Positions 11,830 to 22,300 of a DNA stretch of 64,000 nt are shown here, piece by piece. This stretch comes from Branchinecta lynchi (lineage: Eukaryota > Arthropoda > Branchiopoda > Anostraca > Branchinectidae): contig JAKZAP010000021.1 in NCBI GenBank assembly GCA_023053575.1, positions 13,640,212-13,704,211 on the forward strand, given 5' to 3'. The notes under the pieces were generated by a model that had not been told where the DNA came from, made no database searches, and worked only from the letters and a program-made list of their open reading frames with translations. How positions within the stretch are numbered: position 1 is the first letter of the stretch; every line of letters begins with the position of its first letter. Made by a program: the position numbers and the translations under genes.

Positions 11830-12850
11830 AAAGTTGACAGGACCAACTTTTGCAAATATGGTTTTAATAAATGTACTCTTTCACCGTAAATAAACATACC
11901 TAAATAAACTTTCCCATTGTTTCTGAAGGATAGTTATTAGTCAGAGTTGGAATCACCGTAGCTGGTTAGCTGATAATAGTTTTCGATCCGCTTTAGAAAA
12001 ATTAAATGGAACGCCAAGACATCCGAATCTGAGTGTTGGTGCGTAACATCTTTAGCACATGTCTGATCCCAGTATCCCGCCCAGATTCGAAATCAGCGTG
12101 GTCGATTTACCTAGAATCCATCGTCGGATCAGCTGCCCCCGACGGGAAAGCTACTTTTCACATTTTGAAACTTGGGCCCCAGACTACGACTAAAATGTAC
12201 TTTTGTGGTCAACCGGCGGGCGCGCAACATTTACGCTATTCCTCTCCAAGGAATATAACATTTATAATACATAAAATAATATTTTTTAATAACCCAGTCC
12301 GTGCTTCCCCAGATTATCACTGATCTCCTTGCCGTACTGAAGAAACTGATACAACTTTATAACAACTTTCAGTCTCTTGGCGAAGTGGTCAGTTTTGACG
12401 TCATCAAGAGTAGTCCCCGAAGCCGCGCCGAATTCAATTCGGCTGCGAAGGAGAGAATTTGGGTCGGCGGCGGCACGCCGCCAATTTATCGGCATTTGCT
12501 CTAATTCTCACATTTTTCCGGTTATTTTTCAGTTTTCCAACAAACCACAAATTCTGCAATAGTCGCTGTCCGCGAATTCGACTTTAAGTCAGAGCCACAG
12601 ATAGTGTCTCTCTGTGGGCTGTGTTGCAAATTCGCCTTATTATATATTCCAGTCCACTGTCCTTAGCAGAGTAGGTTCTGAAACAGCTCTGAGTTGTGAA
12701 CTACTTCGGACAGTGGAAAAATATAACTGCCCGGGATTCTCGGTCGGAAAGCAGACTGTAGATTTTCTACTGGTCAGCGAATGAATATAGTTTGCATCTG
12801 TGGGCAGTGTTGACTACTACTAATACGGGTGGGGAGGCTTGTATAACCTA
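11830..12850. other. unassigned stretch
   Basis: No gene with recognisable features. Short ORFs on both strands at 12033-12560 overlap each other and lack family motifs. Confidence 0.3.
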
Positions 12851-13017
12851 GTCCGTTTGGGCAGGGGTGTCGCAAGTGCATTTTCGTTTGGTGGGGTGGC
12901 AGAGCTGGCGCAGAGCCAAACAAATTTCGAATCCTAGAAACTGTGAATTCGAGCTTTCAAATAATGAACATAAGGGATTACGTATAAAGAGTAAGATTAA
13001 AGGGCAGCATGATTAGA

Positions 13018-13800
13018 TTAGATTAGATTAGATTAGATTAGATTATTTTATTGCTAAATTACATAATAACCCATCATGATAGGTAACCGCCCATGAGAAG
13101 ACATAAATGCACTGGCACTTCTGCTACCACAAACTACTTTAACTACTTTAACTTAACTTAAACAATAACTTAATTTCATTTAAACACAATTAATCATTTT
13201 TTCCATATACCACACAAAAGAAAAAAGAAGAAGAAAAAAGAGAAGAAAAGGAAAATAAATAAATAAAGGTAATAAAAAAAATCGCGACTCCTCACCCCTC
13301 CAACAAAAACTTTTTTACTCTTTTTTTAAACAATTGTTGGTGTTCAGCCGCCTTAACACTATCTGGGAGGGAATTCCATACCGCCTGGCCCAAATGTTTA
13401 ATTAAAAAGCCAGTTCGTCTACCACTCCTATACTCTGTCACCAGGTTAGTAGTATTCCTTGTAAAGTAATCATGCACATCACTATTATGTCTATAAAAAT
13501 CTAAAAACACAGACGGACACACTTCATGCAAACACTGGTAAGTAAAAATGGCTGCCTGGTAGTCACGAACTTGGCCCACATCCATCACCTTTAACTTCCT
13601 AAAACATGCTACTGTATTATTAGTCTCTTTAACGTAGCCACCTATCAAACGGACTGCCTTATTCTGTAAAATCTGTACACGCTTAAAATTACTAATAAAA
13701 TTGCTAGCCCATAACACACAACCGTAAGATATATAGGGGCTAATAATCGCATGAATGACGATAAGCCAGCTACTATAGGCGTCGTTGTGGCGAAGCACAT
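13018..13800 (-). mobile_element. LINE 3' fragment with (TAATC)n tail
   Basis: A - strand 168-codon frame (13292-13798) matches the C-terminal part of a LINE RT ORF: SYGCVLWASNF, RVQILQNKAVRLIGGY, then FFTRNTTNL and AVWNSLPDSVK. The stop is followed by a short 3'UTR, AATAAA and a pentanucleotide tail read as (GATTA)n on the + strand at 13018-13045. 5'-truncated near 13800. Confidence 0.8.
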
Positions 13801-13890
13801 TTGGACAATAAAATGGCCGGGTACGATAGCAAACATTATACTAAAGACAAAATAAAATTCAGTGAAGCAGGCGAAAATTTTCTAAATCCT

Positions 13891-15556
13891 TTTTATGGCA
13901 CTTGCCCTTCGGCCAAGTGCCATATAGCGATCGCAATTTCTGTCCGTCCGTCGGTCTGTCGGTCTGTCCAGGTTTTGCTAATTTGGGCACTTCCACATAA
14001 GCTAGGACGATAAAACTTGGCAGGCGTATCAGGGACCCCAAATGATTAAATTGTAAATAGTCACTTCCCCGATCCGAGCACCGTGGGGGGAGTGGAGGGA
14101 GGGGGAATCCGGAATCTTGAGGTATTTTTAACTTTCGAACGGGTGATCGGATCTCGATGAAACTTGATATGATATGATATGATATTTATTTTTCTTCTTG
14201 GAACGATCTCATGCCTCAGACGACCCACATAAAATCCGGACCGGATCCGGTGACTTTTGGGGGGAGCTGGAGGGGGCAACCGGAAATCTTGGGAAACACT
14301 ATGAGTGGAGGGATCGAGATGAAACTTGGTGGGAAGACACCTAGCAAACACTAGATACATCATTGACATAACCGAGCCGATTCGGGCACTGTGGGGGGGG
14401 AGTGGAGGGAGGGGAATCCGGAATATTGAGGTATTTATAACCTTTGAACGGGTGATCGGATCTCGATGGAACTTGATATTTGGAAAGACCTCATGCCTCA
14501 GATGACCCACTTAAAATCCGGACCGGATCCGGTGACTTTTGGGGGGAGCTGGAGGGGGGCAACCAGAAATCTTGGGAACCGCTATGAGTGGAGGGATCGA
14601 GATGAAACTTGGTGGGAAGAGACCTAGCAAACACCAGATACATCATTGACATAACCGAGCCGATTCGGGTACTGTGGGGGGAGTGGAGGGAGGGGGAATC
14701 CGGAATCTTGAGGTATTTATAACTTTTGAACGGGTGATCGGATCTCGATGGAACTTGATATTTGGAAAGACCTCATACCTCAGACGACCCACTTAAAATC
14801 TGGACCGGATCTGGTGACTTTTTTTTGGGGGGGGGGAGCTGCAGGGGGCAACCAGAATCTTGGGAAACGCTATGAGTGGAGGGATCGAGATGAAACTTGG
14901 TGAGATGACACCTAGCAAACACTAGATACATCATTGACATAACCGAGCCGATTCGGGCACTGTGGGGGGAGTGGAGGGAGGGGGAATCCGGAATCTTGAG
15001 GTATTTATAACTTTTGAACGGGTGATCGGATCTCGATGGAACTTGACATTTGGAAAGACCTCATGGCTCAGACGACCCACTTAAAATCCGGACCGGATCC
15101 GGTGACTTTTGGGGGGAGCTGGAGGAGGCAACCGGAAATCCTGGGAAACGCTATGAGTGGAGGGGTCGAGATGAAACTTGGTGGGAAGAGACCTAGCAAA
15201 CACTAGATACGTAATTGACATGACCGAGCCGATTCGGGCACTGTCGGGGGAGTGGAGGGAGGGGGAATCCGGAATCTTGAGGTATTTATAACTTTTGAAC
15301 GGGTGACCGGATCTCGATGAAACTTGATACTTGGAACGACCTCATGCCTCAGACGACCCTCTTAAAATCCGGACCGGATCCGGTGACTTTTGGGGGGAGC
15401 TGGAGGGGAGAACCGGAAATATTGGAAAACGCTATGAGTGGAGGGATCGAGATGAAACTTGGTGGGAAGACACCTGGCAAACACTAGATATATCATTGAC
15501 ATAACCGAGCCGTGCCTACTCGTAACAAGTGCCATATGAGCTCATAGCTCTTGTTT
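13891..15556. mobile_element. Helentron-like element with central ~283-bp tandem array (copy 1)
   Basis: The left end has a perfect hairpin (GGCACTTG CCCTTCGG CCAAGTGCC). The right end has CAAGTGCCATATGAGCTC followed by AGCTCTTGTTTT. Between them, units containing GAACGGGTGATCGGATC start at 14137, 14446, 14728, 15016 and 15297, so spacing is 281-309 bp. Subterminal inverted GGCACTTG/CAAGTGCC plus a terminal hairpin plus central tandem repeats is the plan of non-autonomous Helentron-type elements. No Rep/helicase ORF is present. Confidence 0.6.
14168..14188. repeat. (GATAT)n microsatellite
   Basis: Four GATAT units inside the first array unit account for its extra length over the other units. 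Confidence 0.8.
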
Positions 15557-16020
15557 TCCATGTAGGCGAAAATTTAACTGTTTCTTTTACAAATTCTATC
15601 ATTTACTCTGGATTATATAGACCGAGATCCTAAGCATTCCTAAAAAACCGGATGAAGCGACGGCCCGGCAATAGCAGCTACTGTTATAGCTGGTTAATAC
15701 CAATGATCATAGAAAGTAAGCGCCGCAGGCGAGATTTCTTAAGTTAATTTCTCCTGCCAAGTTTAACCATTTCCATGAAGGTTCTAGCTGTTAATATTTC
15801 TCAAATCCCAATACTGAAACTGGCTTAAAAACCCAGTCAAATAGACGCAACAGAGAATATACAATGACAATACAGAGAATATTACGAAAAGCGCCGCAGG
15901 CGGAATCTTCGAAGCATTTATGATAAAGCGTCTTTTTGGGATCCAAAATAAAATGAAGGACTATCGATGAAATCACAAATCAGTCCTTCTGTCTGCAACC
16001 AGTGCTTTACCTCTTCAAAG

Positions 16021-16555
16021 TTCGTGGTAACTACCGAAGCCTGCCAATTATACTGAATAAATTACTGAATCCAAGTTAGTATACCGAATAAGTTTATACC
16101 GATAGCCTATTCATGATTCTCTATAACTACCGAATCGTGGGTATTATACCGTATTGTTTTGGTATCGAAAACAATCGAATAATATTCGTACTCGGTATAA
16201 ATTTCGACGAAACTAGAATTCGTGGTAGCTACCGAATCCTGTCCTGAAAAATGTACCGAATAATCCTGATACCGAACACTCTTCGACTGATAGCCTATTC
16301 GGGACTCAGTGTATCTACCAAAACCCCATAAATATACCGAATTGTTCTGGCATCTAAAAATTAGCAAATAATTTCAGTGAATTCGCTCACCGAATTCGTA
16401 ATAACTACCGAATCCTGTCAATTTATACCGAATCCCGGTCATTATACCGAATATATTTGTACCGGTAGCCTCTTTGGAATTTTTTATAACTCTCGAATCC
16501 CAATTAATATACCTAATAGTTTGGGTATCGAAAAATTACCAAAAGGTTATAGTAA
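16021..16555. repeat. ~187-bp tandem repeat rich in ACCGAAT
   Basis: Three diverged copies begin near TTCGTGGTAACTACC (16021), TTCGTGGTAGCTACC (16219) and TTCGTAATAACTACC (16395). Each contains several TATACCGAAT sub-motifs at about 20-40 bp spacing. Non-coding. Confidence 0.6.
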
Positions 16556-16984
16556 AACTTGGGGCCTCCGGCCCAAAATTTCACCGAATCTTAAAAAGTT
16601 TGGGAGGGGCTGCACCCCAAGCACCCCCCCCCCCCCCTGCGACGCCCCTGCGCTTGGGGATTGGGAGACTTCGAGACTTGGGAGAGTTATATCTGCCTAC
16701 GTGAAAGAATCTAGAATGGAATACGAGGAAGAAATTGAAGATTTGCCAATTTTGTTCTTCAAATCGGAAATGTCAGCTGAAAATGATTTTAATTTCTTCC
16801 CAACATGAACGGTCTTCCGACTGTTCGTTTGCTTTTTGCTTTATAAGCCCAAAATTAATCAGAGGAACAGTGCTTTCCATACGTTGCTTCTAGTAATTAT
16901 GAACACAATCTGAACACAATTATGCATCAAATTGTGAAAGAGCTTTTTTTTGAAAAAAATACTTTTTTCGAGAAAAGAACATTT

Positions 16985-17153
16985 TTCCGATTATAGCAGC
17001 ACGGCCACCGACAATCTGTATGGTGAGGCAACACTGCTGTAATGTTGCTCCACGGTCATCATTTGTTGTGATAAACAAAACAAATCAAATCGAAGATCTT
17101 GGGAAATTCAACCTAGCAATAAGTTAACTGTTTCTGAACCTATTTAAAACAAG
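16985..17153 (+). promoter_or_regulatory. possible non-coding first exon of the SR-type gene
   Basis: A strong donor AACAAG|GTAAGG occurs at 17153/17154, about 2.1 kb upstream of the first coding exon, which begins with a good acceptor and 11 nt of presumed 5'UTR. The sequence before the donor is not obviously repetitive and has no long ORF. The transcription start is unknown; 16985 is an arbitrary left bound. This is inference from splice-site quality only. Confidence 0.3.
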
Positions 17154-17718
17154 GTAAGGCTTTTTGTACCTCTTATTTTTACAGCTTACAGAATTTTTTC
17201 CAGGATAAATAATTTATCCTGGATAAAATTCTTTCCTCTTTTGCGGAGGTATCACAGTCTGACAGTCAGTCTGATCACAGTCACAGATTGTGTTAGCCAG
17301 CTGGAACGCTTTCCATACTAGTTTGTAAGACATCTCTCAATTCACAAAAGACTTTGAATTTACCTTCAAACTTTTGTTTGGTTCGAGGCTCTCCTGCCAA
17401 CTTTCGAGATCATGTATGAACAAGGCTAACCCATTTTGATATCTTCTGCGCTTATCACCTGTAAAGTACTGGTAAAGGAATCAAGAAAGCTGTCGAACCT
17501 GGAGTTGATGGCAGGTTGATGGTACTGTGTCATTATTCCGAGACAGTATTTCTAGTTGGAAATGATGTAAAGATGATAATGATGATGAAGCTCAGAAATG
17601 AATCAGAATTCCTGTACAGGAGAGTAGATCAAGGCTAGGGCAGGGTTAGGGTACCAACAGATCCAGTCTTTGGCATAGGGTATTTAGTGTTAAACATAGG
17701 AAATTCCAAATGCTAGAT

Positions 17719-18081
17719 CAGTCAACCCCAAATCCCTGATTTTTGGATACCTATCCTAGTCATATCAAGTCATATGCCAAATGCTGGATGTATCTAGCGT
17801 TTGGCATATCCTATGCCTAAACACTGGAAACCTCAGGGATACCTATGCCAAATGCTGGGTACATGTACATGTTGTCGATCTAACCCTGACCTATCCGACT
17901 CAATCTGACTATAGATGGATTCTGATTGGTTGATTTCTGAGCTTCAGTCAAATCATCAATGTTTTACTGGGTGACAGTATCCAGCATTTGGCGCATACAG
18001 GGCACATAAGGTATGCCAAATGCTAGACTTGCCCAGCGTTTGGCATAGTATATCCAAAAATCAGGGATTTGTGGTAGACTG
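17719..18081. mobile_element. MITE with CAGTC...GACTG ends
   Basis: 363 bp. Left CAGTCAACCCCAAATCCC and right end complement CAGTCTACCACAAATCCC form long inverted repeats. Flanks TGCTAGAT (17711-17718) and CGCTAGAT (18082-18089) match at 7 of 8, a hAT-type duplication. The inside has repeated, alternately oriented TTTGGCATA / TATGCCAAA motifs. A second copy lies at about 50818-51131 and diverged pieces at 18630-19060. Confidence 0.7.
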
Positions 18082-18629
18082 CGCTAGATATGCTTAGCTT
18101 ATCCAGGAAATATTGCTTTGTGGTAGAGTAGTTTATACATGACCTGATCCTAGCCTGATCATGTACGAAATTCGACAGTATTCAAATTAGAAATATTGAA
18201 GTACAATTTCCCTTCCAGCATGATCAAAATGTAGCTGTTATTTTTTGTCTTTGATCTTGTCTTTATGGCATAATTTTTTAGTTTCTTTTTTAAGCCAGGC
18301 TTTTAAAGAAAATGCTAATGCTTTGTTGGAAATTTGGAACTTTGTTCAGGGTTGCGAACTCCTGGTCATCTCCTCAGTCATCTCCTCTAGCCGCTTATGT
18401 TAGACAGTTGTTCTCATTGTCTTTCTGTTTTGAAAATAACGATGGGTTAGTTGAAGTATTGTATCAGTTAATGCTCAAAAGATCATCTGACATTCACTAA
18501 AATAAGAACTTCTATTGGCAGTTGTGTAAATTTCGGTCAAATTGTTCTGGACTACCATTTTGTCGAGTTAGACTAAAACCTTAAAAAAGCTATGAATTTT
18601 ATTTTCTGTATTTCTCACAAATCAGAAAG

Positions 18630-19060
18630 ATATGTATGGACTAGGGAATTGTTAGGGGTTCCCAGCCTAAGGTAACTGGCATCAGGCACAGGCATCCCCG
18701 ACCCAGACCTACTCAGTCTATCACAAACCTCTGTTTTTTTATACCCTAATGCTGGGTATCCAAAAGCCAGTGTGCTTTGATATACTGGACCTACTCCATC
18801 CTCAGTGAATTTCCTGACCTCACTGATATCAACCATGTTTTATTGGGTTAGGATACCTGGCAACTGGTGTAAAAGAACCACCTTTAGGCGTAGACCATCC
18901 AGAAATCAGGGATTTGTGGTAAACTGAGGCATCCTAACCAAATCAGCATTTGAATATGTTTGGGTGTCCAGCATTTGTCATAGCCGTAGGCTATTCAAAA
19001 CTGTTGGTGTATCCATCTATTGGCATAGCCTGTTCAAGTATCAGAGATTTGTGCTGGACT
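18630..19060. repeat. diverged copies of the CAGTC MITE
   Basis: Contains AAATCAGGGATTTGTGGT at about 18900 and ATCAGAGATTTGTG at about 19036, plus a degenerate interior with TTGGCATAG motifs. The boundaries are not clear. Confidence 0.4.
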
Positions 19061-19232
19061 ATCTTGACCTGCATTTGGCCTATAGTCTACACAGAATTGT
19101 AAAATCAAGGTTGTCCTAAAAATTAAAGCTTGATGTCTAGTGGGACTAGCCATACCAGGTTTTCTTACTTTGTTTTTACTTTCTCAAAGGGCGTGCAGAT
19201 TTCTGGACCTTGCTTAATAGTTTTCATTTCAG

Positions 19233-19387
19233 CACGAAAAGGAATGTCTGATGATGAAGACCTGGAAAGATTGAGAATAGCTGCTCTTCAGTCATTAATA
19301 AAGAATGCAGATCCTGGTTTTGGTTCTAAGGCCGTGTCAACTTTAGCTACTGTTCAGCGTAGTTACAATGTCCCTGAGACATCACAG
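19233..19387 (+). CDS. SR-type gene, exon 1 of coding region
   Basis: The acceptor is a pyrimidine-rich tract ending TTTCAG at 19232 and the donor is CAG|GTTTGT at 19387/19388. The first 11 nt are treated as 5'UTR and ATG 19244 opens MSDDEDLERLRIAALQSL, an acidic/amphipathic N-terminus. The exon ends on a complete codon (phase 0). The frame is also open upstream of the ATG to the acceptor, so a further upstream coding exon supplying one base of a codon is possible, but a Met followed by SDDED is a natural start. Confidence 0.75.
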
Positions 19388-22300
19388 GTTTGTGCTTTAA
19401 ATATCAAAAGTTTTTGCATAGGCAATCTGAGAAACTTCACTTTCGGTAGTGCTCTGCTCACCCAGACGATTTTGTTTTGTATGTCTTTGTAGGTAGGCTC
19501 ATGTAAAACTACTTTTATTGCTATTTGGATGAGTAGCGGATCACTCCACATGTGTGGGAAACTACCTATGCCCCCCCCCCCTCACTCCAAATGGCGCCTC
19601 TGCCTTATCTCATTCGATGTGAAGATGATATCAAAGGTTGTACGAAAAAGAGTTGTGAACTAATATGTTTCATTTTTAATTAGTCATTCAGATTAGATTT
19701 TTTTTTTTTAGATTGTATTAAATTTTATTTACACATGTATACAATACATTTTGCTTTCGTCATCTGGCCCAGCCTTGCAAGTGCCATATGAGCTTCTAGC
19801 GCTTGTTTACTGTTAAAGCTGGATGTGGATTTTGCCTACAACTTGTGACTTTTTATGTGAGCCCTTACACCTTTTATTTGGTCTAACAACTTGTGTATTT
19901 GTTAGTTATTAGGTTAATGTAAAATCATGTGTTGTATCCATTGTTGTGTCGGTCTCTATGTCAAGTGCTTAACTAACTATATGTACATACCGAAGTGAAC
20001 ATAATCCTTTGGTACTTCGTAGAATCCAACTGCACAAATGAAGACTCAGAACTAAACAACATCCTGTTAAACTGAAGTCCACGTCAGTTGGATATTGCTA
20101 AATTCCATACTACGTCGACATCAGATAGTTTCCGGTCAGGAAGCTAAATTGTATGTTACGTCAGGACCTTCACTTGTGCAGTTAGGAGTATATAAGCTCT
20201 TTCCAGTCTTAGCGCTGGGTCTTTCGTGATTCGTCTTTTATGTTTTGTAAGTCACACATGACTTAGTCTATTATCGTTATCGATCGTGATATGATTTACC
20301 CGGATTGGGATTGCCTTTATAAAGAGTAAGTCAGAAATAAAACCACTATATGTTAACGTAAACCTTGTCTACTACCGCCCTTACTTACCCGCCGCCTTAC
20401 ACGCTACGGTTACGCTACCTCAAGTTGTAGGCTACTACCACCCTCTCTACCCGTAGTTACCCTACGCTCCATCTTCAGTTACAACAGTGGTGCGAAGTAC
20501 CAAAGGATTATGTTCACTTCGGTATGTACATATAGTTAGTTAAGCACTTGACATAGAGACCGACACAACACCATGTTGCATTTTTTTTTACTGGTGGTCC
20601 AATAGCTGTCTTACATTTCAGATACTGTACTCGACACCGCCAGTTCCCCTTGTAGCGCCACCTCCTATTACTGTCAACACTGCAGTACCGCCACCACTAT
20701 ATCTACCTCATGCACAACATCCCACTCTTCAACCTCTACCAAATTACCCCCCATCTCAACATTATCCCCCTTGGAATAATACACAGACGTATTCTAGTCA
20801 CCAGTACCAGCAACAGCAAGTCTTTCAGCCGAGGTTTCCAGATGCGGGACCACAAAGGCATAGAGGACATGATAGGTAAGGGCTTCTGTAGACGTCTTAA
20901 AGCACACCTCTTACCATTTACTATTTATTTTCCAATATTTAAAACTATCTGAATACTATAGAACTAAGCTCTGCTTTTCACATATTATCCACGACTTTGG
21001 CTGTTTTAAGCCTTTTCCCAGAGTCACTGACTTAAAGCAAAAACTTGGCAAGATTCAGATAACCGGTTTTACGCATCAGTAGCAGGATACGCGAAAACTA
21101 CACTGCTAATTCAATTCACTTCAGTTCAATTGTATTTTCAAAACCGATACAACGGTCAAGCCGATTTGGTGGTTCTCGTCCATACTAACACTAATTATAA
21201 TAATAATACCTTTATTTCAGCCAGAGGCCATATACACATAACAACAAGAACAGAACAACATCTAACAAACACTAAAACGCGCTAAGGACATACGTCCTTG
21301 AGGAGCGCCCTCCTAACAGGAAGGCAGCTGAAAAGGGGATCAGCGGCATTCCTAACAAGAAAATTCTCGGACCTGAAAATTCTCTGATGGAGGGACGCTT
21401 TAGACCGCCTCACTATCTCATTCAGTGAACAGCACCTTCGGGAAACAAGTTCGTGGCTCACGCTACAAATCGTTGGAAGTTTGTACAGGCGGCGGGCAAC
21501 TCGATTGTACCCAGTTTTAAGTAGTCTGGCCGACTTGAGTGAAATATTGGCCACTAGAGAAATACCAAAGAGCTGATAACAATAGCACTGGAACAAGCGA
21601 GTTTTCACAGCATCAGAACAATGCCCAAATTTGAGGACGAGCATGTTACCTCGCTTAAACAGCCCTCGCAGAAGCGCGGTAACATGATCGTCGTCTCGAC
21701 AGTCATCCCGGAGGGTAAACCCCAGATAAGTAAAATTACGTACAAACACAATTTCATTTCCACCGAGCCGTACGCCCTTCTGAGGAACCGGTAAGCCAGG
21801 GGGTAGATAAGCCATTGCAAATGTTTTTTTCGTGTTAAACAGAATATCATGGGAAGTAGCATAACCATCGCAAATTTGTAGGAGCTGATTCAGGGCAAAA
21901 ATGGTAGGCGAAATTAAAACGATGTCGTCTGCAAACATTAAATGATTGTAGCAATACCCGTTGATGTGGCAACCGATCCTCGAAAGGCATAACTTTAATG
22001 AAAGTTCATCAGTGTAAATAGTATACAGCAGTGGGGAAAGAACACCCCCCTGGCGTAGACCGTTCTTCAGGTGAAAAAACTCACTGTAGCTATCCCCCCA
22101 ACGAACACGAAATCTTTGTTCAGTGAACCAGTAACATAGTAATTTCACGTAAACGGTGGGGACCCCTCTACGCACCAAAATATCTAGCATAATACGGTGG
22201 TTCACGCGATCGAACGCCTTAGAGGCATCAATAAAACACAAAAATACCGGAGTCGAGAAGAACAGAAAATAATCTACGACGAATTTCAGAAGAAAAATCG

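Larger units (their letters stand above)
12862..16650. mobile_element. hAT-like element, filled by nested insertions
   Basis: The left end CAGGGGTGTCGCA (12862) and right end TGCGACGCCCCTG (to 16650) are inverted repeats. The flanks CGTTTGGG (12854-12861) and CGCTTGGG (16651-16658) match at 7 of 8 positions, as expected of a hAT 8-bp target duplication. No transposase is visible. The 3.8-kb span is largely accounted for by a LINE tail, a tandem array and a 187-bp repeat. Confidence 0.6.

Noticed and set aside
13645..14510. ORFs in and near the first tandem array
   Set aside because: The ones inside the array repeat with the satellite period and are Pro/Ile/Arg low-complexity; the 13645-13836 one is a shadow of the LINE frame.
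12862..16650. hAT transposase gene within the shell
   Set aside because: No frame shows transposase-like sequence; coding capacity there belongs to a LINE tail and satellite ORFs.
20710..20952. 80-codon ORF over exon 2
   Set aside because: Out of frame with exon 1 and crosses a good donor; the phase-0 frame is the one that continues into exon 3.
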